From Variovorax paradoxus NBRC 15149 (lineage in GTDB: Bacteria > Pseudomonadota > Gammaproteobacteria > Burkholderiales > Burkholderiaceae_C): a DNA stretch of 64,000 nucleotides. The position numbers were made by a program, and so were the translations under genes. Under the pieces are notes generated by a model. It did no database searches, had not been told where the DNA came from, and saw only the letters and a program-made list of their open reading frames with translations. Location of the stretch: contig NZ_BCUT01000005.1 of assembly GCF_001591365.1 (NCBI RefSeq), forward strand, positions 372,001 through 436,000, read 5' to 3'. This document shows positions 28,953 through 36,737 of the stretch, in pieces (position 1 is the stretch's first letter; every line of letters starts with the position of its first letter).

Positions 28953-30236
28953 CTAGGTTTTCGTGACCATCACCTGGTCGATGCGGTAGCTGTCGACGTC
29001 CATCACCTCGAAGGTGTAGCCGCCCCAGCTCACGCTGTCGGTGCGCTTGGGCACCCGCCGCAGCATCACCATCAGGAAGCCGGCCAGCGTTTCGTAGTCG
29101 TCCGGGTGCGGCATCTCGTCGATGTGCAGCGCGCGCTGCACGTCCTGGATCGGCGTGACGCCGTCGATCAGCCACGAGTTCTCGTCGCGCTTCACGATCT
29201 GTTCCTCGTCGGGCATGGAGACGAGGTCGCCCATCACCGTGCTCATCACGTCGTTGAGCGTGATCACGCCCACCACCAGGCTGTATTCGTTGACCACGAT
29301 CGCGAAGTCTTCGTGCGCCTGCTGGAACTGCTCGAGCACCTCGGTGAGCGTGAGCCGGTCGGGAATGACCAGCGCCTTGTGCAGCGTGAGGCCCTGGTCG
29401 AAGGCCAGCGGCTGGCCGCTGAGCACGCGCTGGAACATCTCCTTGGCGTCGACATAGCCGAGCACATGGTCGATGTCGCCGTCGCACACCGGGTAGGCCG
29501 AAAAAGGCTCGGCCACGATGCGCGCCCGCAGCACAGATTCGGGGTCGTCGTGCAGGAACCAGGCGATGTTGTCGCGCACCGTCATCACGCTGCTGACCAG
29601 CCGCGTGTCGAGTTCGAACACGTTGGCGATCACCTGCTGCTCGCGCACCGCGAGCACGCCCGCGCGCGCACCGGCCTCGGTCATGGCCAGGATGTCGGCC
29701 GAGGTGATCTTGTCGTCGCGCACCAGCGGCATGCCCAGCAGCTTGAAGAGCATGTCGGTGGAGCGCGTGAAGAACCACACCAGCGGCTTGAAGGCGGTGA
29801 TCAGCACCATCATCGGCCCCACCATGCGAACCGCGATGCGCTCGGGGTCGCTCATGCCCAGGCGCTTGGGGAACAGGTCGGCGAACACCAGGAACACCGC
29901 GATGACGATCACGAACGAGCACAGGAAGGCCACGTTGGCCGAGGCTTCCACGCTCATCCAGCCTTCGAGGAAGCGCGCGAAGTAGGGGCTGAGCGAGCCC
30001 TCGCCGACCACGCCGCCGAGGATCGCCACCGCGTTGAGGCCGATCTGCACCACGGTGAAGTAGTGGCCCGGCTGCTCCTGCACGCGCAGCACGCGCTCGG
30101 CCCGCGCATCGCCCTCGTCGGCCATCTGGCGCAGGCGCAGGCGCCGCGAGGCGGCCAGCGTGATTTCGGCAAGGGAGAAGAACGCGCTCATCGCGATCAG
30201 CAGGACGATGATGAGCAGGCTTTGGGTGAGGGTCAT
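28953..30236 (-). CDS. CNNM/CorC-type membrane protein (HlyC/CorC family hemolysin-like)
   Basis: The 427-residue protein has an N-terminal DUF21/CNNM membrane domain with about four segments (MTLTQSLLIIVLLIAMSAFF first). A paired CBS domain follows in the middle (about residues 205-330). The C-terminus is a CorC_HlyC domain, ending near VDSYRIDQVMVTKT. Family members are linked to magnesium and other divalent cation export. The ATG at 30236 is chosen over a longer upstream start at 30293 because it gives a proper first membrane segment. It converges on the transglycosylase gene, 7 bp away. Confidence 0.9.
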   Translation of the reverse strand: MTLTQSLLIIVLLIAMSAFFSLAEITLAASRRLRLRQMADEGDARAERVLRVQEQPGHYFTVVQIGLNAVAILGGVVGEGSLSPYFARFLEGWMSVEASANVAFLCSFVIVIAVFLVFADLFPKRLGMSDPERIAVRMVGPMMVLITAFKPLVWFFTRSTDMLFKLLGMPLVRDDKITSADILAMTEAGARAGVLAVREQQVIANVFELDTRLVSSVMTVRDNIAWFLHDDPESVLRARIVAEPFSAYPVCDGDIDHVLGYVDAKEMFQRVLSGQPLAFDQGLTLHKALVIPDRLTLTEVLEQFQQAHEDFAIVVNEYSLVVGVITLNDVMSTVMGDLVSMPDEEQIVKRDENSWLIDGVTPIQDVQRALHIDEMPHPDDYETLAGFLMVMLRRVPKRTDSVSWGGYTFEVMDVDSYRIDQVMVTKT

Positions 30237-30280
30237 GGTGGCACGGCGAAGTGCACGATGGTACCATGACCCGGAGCACA

Positions 30281-30381
30281 TTCCAGCGAACACCGCGGAA
30301 CCGGCTTTGCCGGGCCGCTGGTGTTGCCCCCGGAAGGGGGAGGGAGAAGCGACACGAAGTGCGCGCAGCCTGGGGGAGAGC
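30281..30381. repeat. intergenic REP-like repeat element
   Basis: A ~100-bp palindrome-rich segment contains ccggc-ttt-gccgg (30301-30313) and a C5/G5 hairpin (30327-30340). These are followed by a gcgacacgaagtg segment and a run tgggggagagcc. The layout resembles the repeat found in frame at 52-201. It lies between the CorC-type gene and the cupin gene and may also serve as a terminator. Membership in a dispersed family is inferred from the second copy and from memory of related genomes. Confidence 0.6.
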
Positions 30382-30882
30382 CTAGACCCCGCCGTGCGGG
30401 TGGGTCGGGTCGACCCACAGGACCGATTCGGGTTTTTCTACCGGCTCGATATCGAGATTGATCGCCACCGCCTCGCCGTCGCTGCGGCACAGCACGCATT
30501 CGAGCGGCTCGGTGGCGCTGGCGTTGATTTCCTGGTGCGGCACGTAGGGCGGCACGTAGATGAAGTCGCCCGGGCCGGCCTCGGCCGTGAACTCGAGCTT
30601 CTCGCCCCAGCGCATTCGGGCCCGGCCGCGCACCACGTAGATCACCGATTCGAGGTGCCCGTGGTGGTGGGCGCCGGTCTTGGCGTCGGCATGGATGGTG
30701 ACGGTGCCGGCCCAGAGCTTCTGCGCGCCGACGCGCGCAAAGTTGATGGCCGCGGCGCGGTTCATGCCGGGCGTCTGGGCGGTGTTGGCGTCGAGCTGGT
30801 TGGCCGCGATCACGCGCACGCCGTCGTGCTTCCAGGCCGGTGCGGCCTTGCCCTCGTGGCCGTGGCCGTGGTCGTGGCTCAT
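30382..30882 (-). CDS. cupin-domain protein
   Basis: The 166-residue protein begins with a His-rich MSHDHGHGHEG. The cupin core has HADAKTGAHHHGHLESVIYV, with three metal-binding histidines and Glu, and the second motif PGDFIYVPPYVPHQEIN. It probably binds a divalent metal and acts as a small enzyme or sensor. The substrate is not known. It is last in the hemA-prfA-prmC-grxD leftward cluster, 14 bp after grxD. The start is the ATG at 30882. Confidence 0.85.
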   Translation of the reverse strand: MSHDHGHGHEGKAAPAWKHDGVRVIAANQLDANTAQTPGMNRAAAINFARVGAQKLWAGTVTIHADAKTGAHHHGHLESVIYVVRGRARMRWGEKLEFTAEAGPGDFIYVPPYVPHQEINASATEPLECVLCRSDGEAVAINLDIEPVEKPESVLWVDPTHPHGGV

Positions 30883-30896
30883 GGCGGGCCGGGAAA

Positions 30897-31229
30897 TCAG
30901 GCCGCGTTGCTGCCGCCGCCCAGCACCTGCTGCAGTTCGCCCGACTCGTACATCTCCATCATGATGTCCGAGCCGCCGACGAATTCGCCCTTGACGTAGA
31001 GCTGGGGGATCGTGGGCCAGTTGCTGTATTCCTTGATGCCTTGGCGGATGCCGTCGTCTTCGAGCACGTTGACGGTCTTGAGCGTCCTGGTGTCGACGCC
31101 GACCGCCTTGAGGATCTGGATCGCGCGGCCGGAGAAGCCGCACATCGGAAAGCTGGCGTTGCCCTTCATGAAGAGCACGAGGTCGTTGGTCTTGACGAGA
31201 TCGTCGATGCGTTGCTGGGCGTCGGACAT
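30897..31229 (-). CDS. grxD: monothiol glutaredoxin, Grx4 family
   Basis: The 110-residue protein has the CGFS active site (C30), the TIPQLYVKGEFVGG cis-proline region and the GGSDIMMEM glutathione-binding motif. Grx4 proteins carry and insert [2Fe-2S] clusters. An AGGAG ribosome binding site lies just before the ATG at 31229. It lies after prmC, as in many betaproteobacteria. Confidence 0.97.
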   Translation of the reverse strand: MSDAQQRIDDLVKTNDLVLFMKGNASFPMCGFSGRAIQILKAVGVDTRTLKTVNVLEDDGIRQGIKEYSNWPTIPQLYVKGEFVGGSDIMMEMYESGELQQVLGGGSNAA

Positions 31230-31258
31230 GGGAACTCCTGAAAAATGGGCTGGGGGGA

Positions 31259-32110
31259 TTATTTCACCGTGCGCCAGATCCCGCCGGAACAGCGCTGGAT
31301 GCCGGCAAGGTCGTCGCGGCTTTGCACTTCGGCAAAGCCGCGCGCGCCGAGCAGCTGGCGCACGGCCGCCGCCTGGTCGTGGCCGTGCTCGAGCAGCAGC
31401 CAGCCGCCGTCCGCCAGGTGCGCGGGGGCCTGCTGCACGATCTGGCGGATGTCGGCCAGCCCGTCGGGGCCGGCCACCAGCGCTGCCAGCGGCTCGTGCT
31501 GCAACGCCGCCAGGTGCGGGTCGCCGGCCGCGATGTAGGGCGGATTGCTGGCAATGACCGCGTAGCCGCCGGCCGCGCCGTCGAGCCAGTGGGCCTGGCG
31601 AAAGCGCACCGGCAGGCCCAGGCGCTGCGCATTGGCCTCGGCAACGGCCAGTGCGTCGGCGCTGGCATCGACCGCGTCGACCAGCGCATCGGGGCGCGCA
31701 TGCTGCAGCGCCAGCGCTATCGCGCCGCTGCCGGTGCCCAGGTCGAGCACCTGCGGGGCCTTGCGGCCTTCGAGGCATTGCAGGGCCCAGTCGACCAGCG
31801 TTTCGGTGTCGGGGCGCGGCACCAGCACCCGTGCATCCACCTGCAGGCCGAGGCCGTGGAATTCCTTCTCGCCGAGCAGGTAGGCCACCGGCTCGCCCGC
31901 CAGGCGGCGCGGCAGCTGCACCGAAAGCGCGGACCAGGCCGCGTCGGAAATGGCGTCGGTGTCGTGCGCCAGCAGCCAGGCGCGGTCGTGCGGCGCGCGG
32001 CCCAGCGCATGCAGCAGCAGCAATTGCGCGTCGAGCCGGTCGACGCCCAGCGCGACAGCCGCGGCCAGCGCCTGGGCCACGGTGGACGGCGTGGTGGCCG
32101 TGGCCGTCAT
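31259..32110 (-). CDS. prmC: release factor glutamine methyltransferase
   Basis: The 283-residue enzyme methylates the GGQ glutamine of release factors. The SAM-binding motif is LDLGTGSG at residues 122-129, and the catalytic NPPY is at 189-192. RPDTETLVDWAL is another family motif. The start overlaps the prfA stop (ATGA at 32107-32110), so substrate and enzyme are made together. Confidence 0.96.
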   Translation of the reverse strand: MTATATTPSTVAQALAAAVALGVDRLDAQLLLLHALGRAPHDRAWLLAHDTDAISDAAWSALSVQLPRRLAGEPVAYLLGEKEFHGLGLQVDARVLVPRPDTETLVDWALQCLEGRKAPQVLDLGTGSGAIALALQHARPDALVDAVDASADALAVAEANAQRLGLPVRFRQAHWLDGAAGGYAVIASNPPYIAAGDPHLAALQHEPLAALVAGPDGLADIRQIVQQAPAHLADGGWLLLEHGHDQAAAVRQLLGARGFAEVQSRDDLAGIQRCSGGIWRTVK

Positions 32111-33195
32111 GCCGGCAGGCTCGATTCGAGCTCGGCCAGCTGCTCGGCCTCGCGCGCGGCGCGCAGCGCGTCGAGCACGTCGCCGAGGTCGCCTTCCATG
32201 ATGGCCTGCAGCTTGTAGAGCGTGAGGTTGATGCGGTGGTCGGTGAGCCGGCCCTGTGGGAAGTTGTAGGTGCGGATGCGGTCGGAGCGGTCGCCGCTGC
32301 CGATCAGGCCCTTGCGCATGGCGGCGTCCTTGGCGGCGCGCTCGCTGCGGTCCTTTTCCTGGATGCGCGCGGACAGCACCTGCAGCGCCTTGGCCTTGTT
32401 GCGGTGCTGGCTGCGGTCGTCCTGGCACTCGGCCACGATGCCCGTTGGAATGTGCGTGATGCGCACGGCCGAGTCGGTCTTGTTGATGTGCTGGCCGCCG
32501 GCGCCGCTGGCGCGGTAGGTGTCGATGCGCAGGTCGGCCGGGTTGATCTGCACTGCCACGGTTTCGTCGGGCTCGGCCAGCACGGCGACGGTGCAGGCGC
32601 TGGTGTGGATGCGGCCCTGGGTCTCGGTGGCCGGCACGCGCTGCACGCGGTGGCCGCCCGATTCGAAGCGCAGGCGGCCGAAGACGTCGTTGCCGGCGAT
32701 GCGGATCACCACTTCCTTGTAGCCGCCGAGCTCGCTCTCGCTCTCGCTCACCACTTCGCAGCGCCAGCCGGCGCGCTCGCAGTAGCGCGTGTACATGCGC
32801 AGCAGGTCGCCCGCGAACAGCGCCGACTCGTCGCCGCCGGTGCCGGCGCGGATTTCGAGGAAGGCGTTGCGCGCGTCGTCCGGGTCCTTGGGCAGCAGCA
32901 GGCGCTGCAGCTCTTCCTCGAGCTGCACAAGCTCGGCCTGCGCGGCGGCGATTTCTTCGCGGGCCATCTCGGCCATGTCGGGGTCTTCGAGCATTTCGGC
33001 CGCGCCGGCGATGTCGGCTTCGCGCTGCTTGTAGCGCTCGTAGCGGCCCGCGATCTGCGTGATCTCGGCGTGCTCCCGCGAGATGGGGCGGTACTGAGCC
33101 ATGTCGCTCATGATGTCTTCGCGCGAAAGCAGGAAGTCGAGTTCGCCCAGGCGCTGGGCGTAGCGTTCGAGTTGGTGGCGCAGAAAGGTCTTCAC
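32107..33195 (-). CDS. prfA: peptide chain release factor 1
   Basis: The 362-residue protein recognises UAA and UAG stop codons. The GGQ motif is at residues 233-235 (GAGGQHINKT). The codon-recognition tripeptide is PAT at 188-190 in place of the E. coli PxT form. The start is GTG at 33195 (MKTFLRHQLERYAQRL), which fits the family length and alignment. No strong Shine-Dalgarno was seen. Confidence 0.97.
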   Translation of the reverse strand: MKTFLRHQLERYAQRLGELDFLLSREDIMSDMAQYRPISREHAEITQIAGRYERYKQREADIAGAAEMLEDPDMAEMAREEIAAAQAELVQLEEELQRLLLPKDPDDARNAFLEIRAGTGGDESALFAGDLLRMYTRYCERAGWRCEVVSESESELGGYKEVVIRIAGNDVFGRLRFESGGHRVQRVPATETQGRIHTSACTVAVLAEPDETVAVQINPADLRIDTYRASGAGGQHINKTDSAVRITHIPTGIVAECQDDRSQHRNKAKALQVLSARIQEKDRSERAAKDAAMRKGLIGSGDRSDRIRTYNFPQGRLTDHRINLTLYKLQAIMEGDLGDVLDALRAAREAEQLAELESSLPA

Positions 33196-33296
33196 GGCGG
33201 AAAGGAGCTCGGAAAAATGGGGAAAGGGCGCCGCGGTGCCGCGGCAGGGCGCATGGGGGACCGCGGCCGGCAGGGCCGGGCCGCTGGCGAGCGTCG

Positions 33297-34568
33297 CTAA
33301 CGCTCTTTGCGCAGGAACAGGCGCGAGATGGTCTGCGCGGTGTGCTCGCGCGATGCGGCGTCGCCCGCGTGCAGCTCGGCCATGGCGCCGTGCAGCAGCT
33401 TCTGCGTGAGCCCGCGCGACATGGCCTCGAGCACCGCATCGACCGATTCGCCCTTGGCCAGCAGCTTGCGCGCGCGCGCCATCTCGGCGGCGCGCCACTC
33501 GTCGGCCTGGGCATTGAGCTGCTGGATCAGCGGCACGGTGCCGCGCTGGCCGAGCCAGTGCATGAAGCTCTGCACGCCGGCGTCGATGATGACCTCGGCC
33601 TCGGCCACGGCGGCCTGGCGGCTGGCCTGGCCCTGCTGCACCACCTGGGCGAGGTCGTCGACGGTGTAGAGATAGATGTCTTCGAGCGCCTTCACCTCGG
33701 GCTCGATGTCGCGCGGCACGGCCAGGTCGACCATGAACATCGGGCGGTGCTTGCGGGCCTTGAGTGCGCGCTCGACCGCGCCCAGCCCGATGATCGGCAG
33801 CGTGCTGGCGGTGCAGCTCACCACGATGTCGAACTCGGCCAGCCGGCTGGGCAGGTCGGCCAGCCGCATGGCCTCGCCGCCGAAGCGCGAGGCCAGCTTT
33901 TCGCCGCGCTCGAGCGTGCGGTTGGCAATGGCGATGGCCTTCGGGTCCTTGGCCGCGAAATGCGTGGCGGCCAGGTCGATCATTTCGCCCGCGCCGACGA
34001 ACAGCACGCGCGTCTGGTGCAGGTCTTCGAACAGCTGGCCGGCCAGCCGGACGGCCGCCGCGGCCATGCTGATGGAATGCGCGCCGATCTCGGTGGCGGT
34101 GCGCACCTCTTTCGCGACCGCGAAGGAGCGCTGGAACAGCTGGTTGAGCGTGCTGCCGAGCGCGCCGGCGGTTTCGGCCGCGCGCACGGCGTCCTTCATC
34201 TGGCCGAGGATCTGGGCTTCGCCGAGCACCATGGAATCGAGCCCGCTGGCCACGCGGAAGACGTGGCGCGCAGCCTCGTCGTCCTGCAGCGTGTAGGCAT
34301 GCGAGCGCAGCAGCGCGGGCGCGACGCCGCCGCTCTCGGCCAGCCAGCCGACCGTGTGGTCGAGCGCGGCATGCTCGGCGGCGCAATAGATCTCGGTGCG
34401 GTTGCAGGTGGAGATGATCGCGGCCTCGACCTGCGGATGGCGGCCGCCGGCAAACGAACTGCGCAGGCTCTGCAGCGTGGGTGCCAGCTGATCGAGCGCG
34501 AACGCGAAACGACCGCGCAGATCGAGCGGCGCGGTCGTGTGGTTCAACCCGAGGGTCCAGACTGACAT
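33297..34568 (-). CDS. hemA: glutamyl-tRNA reductase
   Basis: The 423-residue enzyme makes glutamate-1-semialdehyde, the first step of haem synthesis by the C5 path. The catalytic cysteine is C55 in STCNRTEIY. The NADPH-binding domain has VLFVGAGEMIDLAATHF. The C-terminal dimerisation helix ends the protein. It heads a leftward hemA-prfA-prmC-grxD group. The ATG at 34568 (MSVWTLGLNHTTAPLD) is preferred over a GTG at 34574. Confidence 0.97.
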   Translation of the reverse strand: MSVWTLGLNHTTAPLDLRGRFAFALDQLAPTLQSLRSSFAGGRHPQVEAAIISTCNRTEIYCAAEHAALDHTVGWLAESGGVAPALLRSHAYTLQDDEAARHVFRVASGLDSMVLGEAQILGQMKDAVRAAETAGALGSTLNQLFQRSFAVAKEVRTATEIGAHSISMAAAAVRLAGQLFEDLHQTRVLFVGAGEMIDLAATHFAAKDPKAIAIANRTLERGEKLASRFGGEAMRLADLPSRLAEFDIVVSCTASTLPIIGLGAVERALKARKHRPMFMVDLAVPRDIEPEVKALEDIYLYTVDDLAQVVQQGQASRQAAVAEAEVIIDAGVQSFMHWLGQRGTVPLIQQLNAQADEWRAAEMARARKLLAKGESVDAVLEAMSRGLTQKLLHGAMAELHAGDAASREHTAQTISRLFLRKER

Positions 34569-34573
34569 ATCCA

Positions 34574-34589
34574 CTGATTATAAAATCAG
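34574..34589 (-). promoter_or_regulatory. probable hemA promoter -10 region within an inverted repeat
   Basis: On the minus strand, TATAAT lies at 34577-34582, only about 9 bp before the hemA ATG. It sits in a perfect inverted repeat, ctgatt-ataa-aatcag (34574-34589). Transcription from this box would give a leader of only a few bases. No good -35 was found. Confidence 0.4.
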
Positions 34590-34596
34590 CAGCAGC

Positions 34597-34662
34597 CATG
34601 CGGCCGCCAAGGGGCTTGGCCGCATGCAACTCCACACAACAAGGGCGCCGCGAGCGCCCTTG
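34597..34662. repeat. two hairpins between hemA and a small membrane-protein gene
   Basis: The first hairpin is catgcggcc(gcc)aag-ggg-cttggccgcatg at 34597-34626, a 12-bp stem with a 3-nt bulge. The second is caagggcgc-cgcga-gcgcccttg at 34640-34662, a perfect 9-bp stem. Neither is followed by a T-run on either strand. They may be protein-binding sites, a rho-dependent boundary, or transcript structures. Confidence 0.5.
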
Positions 34663-34703
34663 GCCTTATCCGGCGGCCCTCGCTCGATACCCATTTCCTA
34701 CCC

Positions 34704-34979
34704 ATGTCGCTGCTGGATCTTCTCAATCACCTGCTGAACTTCGTGGCGCCCGCGCTGGCCGTCGGTTTCCTGTGCGCGCTCATGGGCCACGTCTTCCGGC
34801 GCAAGGCGGGCGGCAGGGCATGGTGGGCCCAGGGCGCGATCAATTCAGGCGTGGGAGCGCTGGTGCTGCTCGGCGGCGTCGTCCTTGCAGGGCGCGACGG
34901 CGCGATGGCGACCTACGCGGCGCTCGTTGTCGCCTGCGGTACAAGCCAATGGCTGGTCTCGGGCGGCTGGCGCGCGTAG
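34704..34979 (+). CDS. small hypothetical membrane protein
   Basis: The 91-residue protein has three hydrophobic stretches (about residues 12-30, 46-63 and 67-86), with a basic HVFRRKAGGR loop after the first. No family was recognised. The ribosome binding site before the ATG is poor (tacccatttcctaccc). Its reading frame shows usual high third-position GC, which supports a real gene. The function is unknown. It lies between hemA and a Crp/Fnr regulator. Confidence 0.6.
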   Translation: MSLLDLLNHLLNFVAPALAVGFLCALMGHVFRRKAGGRAWWAQGAINSGVGALVLLGGVVLAGRDGAMATYAALVVACGTSQWLVSGGWRA

Positions 34980-35103
34980 TTCGCCAAGTCATGCGATGAT
35001 GTTGCGTGTCCAGATGTTACCGACTGTTAGTATATGAGTCTAATCTGGTAAATATTCACATTTAGAGAGCGGGGAGAGTTGCAGGCAGCCGCTTTGAGCC
35101 AAT
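34980..35103 (+). promoter_or_regulatory. AT-rich upstream region of the Crp/Fnr-family gene
   Basis: This 124-bp stretch is much more AT-rich than the window. It includes tgttagtatatgagtctaatc and ggtaaatattcacattt, which supply several -10-like hexamers. A TTGAT-N4-ATCAA FNR box was not seen. It probably holds the promoter of the following regulator. Confidence 0.4.
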
Positions 35104-35904
35104 ATGCGGCAAGGCAGCCCATGGACGGTACAGATGTATTTGCATCCTCTTATTGCCAGCGTTCCCCCGGATGAGCGCGCAGCCTTCGTTCAGCGCATCG
35201 AGCTTCGGTCCTACCGGCGCAACGAAGTGGTGCTGGCGGCGGACGAATGGTCCGACCGCATCTACTGCGTGGCCACCGGCCTGCTGCGGGTGGTGGTGCA
35301 GGGCAGCGGAGACAGCGGCGACGTCACGACCGACTTCATCCGGCAGGACGACTTCTTCCTGAACTCCGCCCTGATCGAGGAGCGCTACCAGGCCGGCGCG
35401 ACTCTGGTGGCGGCCTTGCCCACCTCGCTGTACCTGGTGCCCACGCTCGAATTCAAGGCGCTGTGCGACCGCCATCCGGCCGTGACGATGGGCCTGCTCG
35501 ACGTGGTCATGAAGCGCACCACGGTGCTGCGCAGGCAGATCCGGCAGATTTCATCGGCCTCGTCGGAGCGGCTCATCAGCCGCATCCTGCACGAGCTCAC
35601 CGTGCTGGCGCCGGGCACCGACGGCGGCTACGACAAGCGCATCACCCAGTCGGTCATCGCCTCCTATTCGGGGCTTTCCAGGATGCAGGTCAACAAGACC
35701 ATGCGGGACCTGGAGCGCCGCGGCCTGGTCAGGCGGGACGAGCACGGGGTGTATGTGCCGCCGCACTTCGCGTCGTCGGACTTCCAGGAGCTGCCGTCGG
35801 CTGAGCCGAGTCCAACTGCCAAGGATTCCGGCGAGGTGAATCAGTCGTTCTTCTCGGAGCTGTTCGAGGCGCCGCCCAAGTCGGGCAAGACGACCCGCAA
35901 GTAG
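35104..35904 (+). CDS. Crp/Fnr-family transcriptional regulator
   Basis: The 266-residue protein has an N-terminal cyclic-nucleotide-binding-like domain (about residues 15-135), and a C-terminal winged helix with VIASYSGLSRMQVNKTMRDL (recognition helix) and RRGLVRRDEHGVYV. There is no FNR-type N-terminal cysteine cluster. A ~45-residue polar tail after the helix-turn-helix (ending PPKSGKTTRK) is unusual. The start could also be the ATG at 35134 (MYLHPLIAS). It converges on flgN, 9 bp away. Its position beside the flagellar genes suggests, but does not prove, a role in them. Confidence 0.85.
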   Translation: MRQGSPWTVQMYLHPLIASVPPDERAAFVQRIELRSYRRNEVVLAADEWSDRIYCVATGLLRVVVQGSGDSGDVTTDFIRQDDFFLNSALIEERYQAGATLVAALPTSLYLVPTLEFKALCDRHPAVTMGLLDVVMKRTTVLRRQIRQISSASSERLISRILHELTVLAPGTDGGYDKRITQSVIASYSGLSRMQVNKTMRDLERRGLVRRDEHGVYVPPHFASSDFQELPSAEPSPTAKDSGEVNQSFFSELFEAPPKSGKTTRK

Positions 35905-35913
35905 ATCTGCGGC

Positions 35914-36360
35914 TCAGCCCACCGCCAGCCGCGTTCCCGCGGCGCTGGCGGCCTTGCGGATGCCGTCCGGCCCGTAGAAGGGCTGCGCGCCGGCCTGCAG
36001 GTAGTGCAGCGCGTTCTGCGTGAAATCGAGCTGGCTGTACACCATGGCGCCATTGCGGCGGTTGCTGGCCTTGGCCTGCTGCGCCAGCTCGACCAGTGCC
36101 GTCCAGGCGGCAAGCGAGGCCTCGCCGTCCGCCGCGGCGGCGGCATCGGCGCCCGCGCGCCCGGGCTCGAAACCCCGCGCCACCTGCGCCGATTCGCGCG
36201 CCTGGTCGAGTGCCGCCATGCGGTCGAGCAGGCCGGCCTTGCGCCCGGTGAGCGAGGGCAGCTCGGCGAAGAGGCCGTTCTTCATGGCCTCTGCCTCCCG
36301 CTCCAGCACCGACAGGAATTCCTCGACACAGGTTTTTTCGGCCAACAGGTGAAGCAGCAT
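35914..36360 (-). CDS. flgN: flagellar export chaperone FlgN
   Basis: The 148-residue protein is mainly helical, as for FlgN, with MLLHLLAEKTCVEEFLSVLE at the start and NGAMVYSQLDFTQNALHYL near residue 105. FlgN chaperones FlgK and FlgL to the export gate. It is 5 bp downstream of flgM, as in many bacteria, and its flgKL substrates are in the same window. The assignment rests on context plus weak family features. Confidence 0.88.
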   Translation of the reverse strand: MLLHLLAEKTCVEEFLSVLEREAEAMKNGLFAELPSLTGRKAGLLDRMAALDQARESAQVARGFEPGRAGADAAAAADGEASLAAWTALVELAQQAKASNRRNGAMVYSQLDFTQNALHYLQAGAQPFYGPDGIRKAASAAGTRLAVG

Positions 36361-36365
36361 GGCGT

Positions 36366-36662
36366 TCAGAGCTTTCCGTTTTCGTGGAGCAGATCGCGCA
36401 CGCTGGCGAGCAGGCCGCGGGCGATCCGGTCGGGGTGGATTTCATAGCGCCCGGCCCGGATGTCCTCGCGGATCGAGGCAACGCGCGCCGCGTCGAAATC
36501 GGAGTTGGGCGCCTCGGGCAGCGAATGCACCTGCCCCGGCGAGAGCTTCACCGCGTTCCTGCCGCCCTGGACGGCATCGGTGCCGCTGGCGGGCGAGGAC
36601 GCCGCGCCCTTGTTCGTTCGGGGGAGCGGTGTGGCCGAAGGGGCGAATGGATCGATTTTCAA
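36366..36662 (-). CDS. flgM: anti-sigma-28 factor FlgM
   Basis: The 98-residue protein begins MKIDPFAPSATPLPRTNKG, and its C-terminal half holds the sigma-28-binding helices: RVASIREDIRAGRYEIHPDR and IARGLLASVRDLL. FlgM holds FliA inactive until the hook is finished and FlgM is exported. A sigma-28 promoter precedes it, so it is under its own feedback. Confidence 0.94.
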   Translation of the reverse strand: MKIDPFAPSATPLPRTNKGAASSPASGTDAVQGGRNAVKLSPGQVHSLPEAPNSDFDAARVASIREDIRAGRYEIHPDRIARGLLASVRDLLHENGKL

Positions 36663-36688
36663 GATGGTTCCTCAAAGGGCTGCCTGGT

Positions 36689-36715
36689 GTATCGGCAGTT
36701 CGGGCCAGAACTTTA
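36689..36715 (-). promoter_or_regulatory. sigma-28 (FliA) promoter of flgM
   Basis: On the minus strand, TAAAGTTC (36708-36715), an 11-bp spacer and GCCGATAC (36689-36696) closely match the TAAAGTTT-N11-GCCGATAA consensus. The -10 ends 27 bp upstream of the flgM ATG. Confidence 0.82.
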
Positions 36716-36737
36716 GGGCAGTGCGCATCGAATGCGG

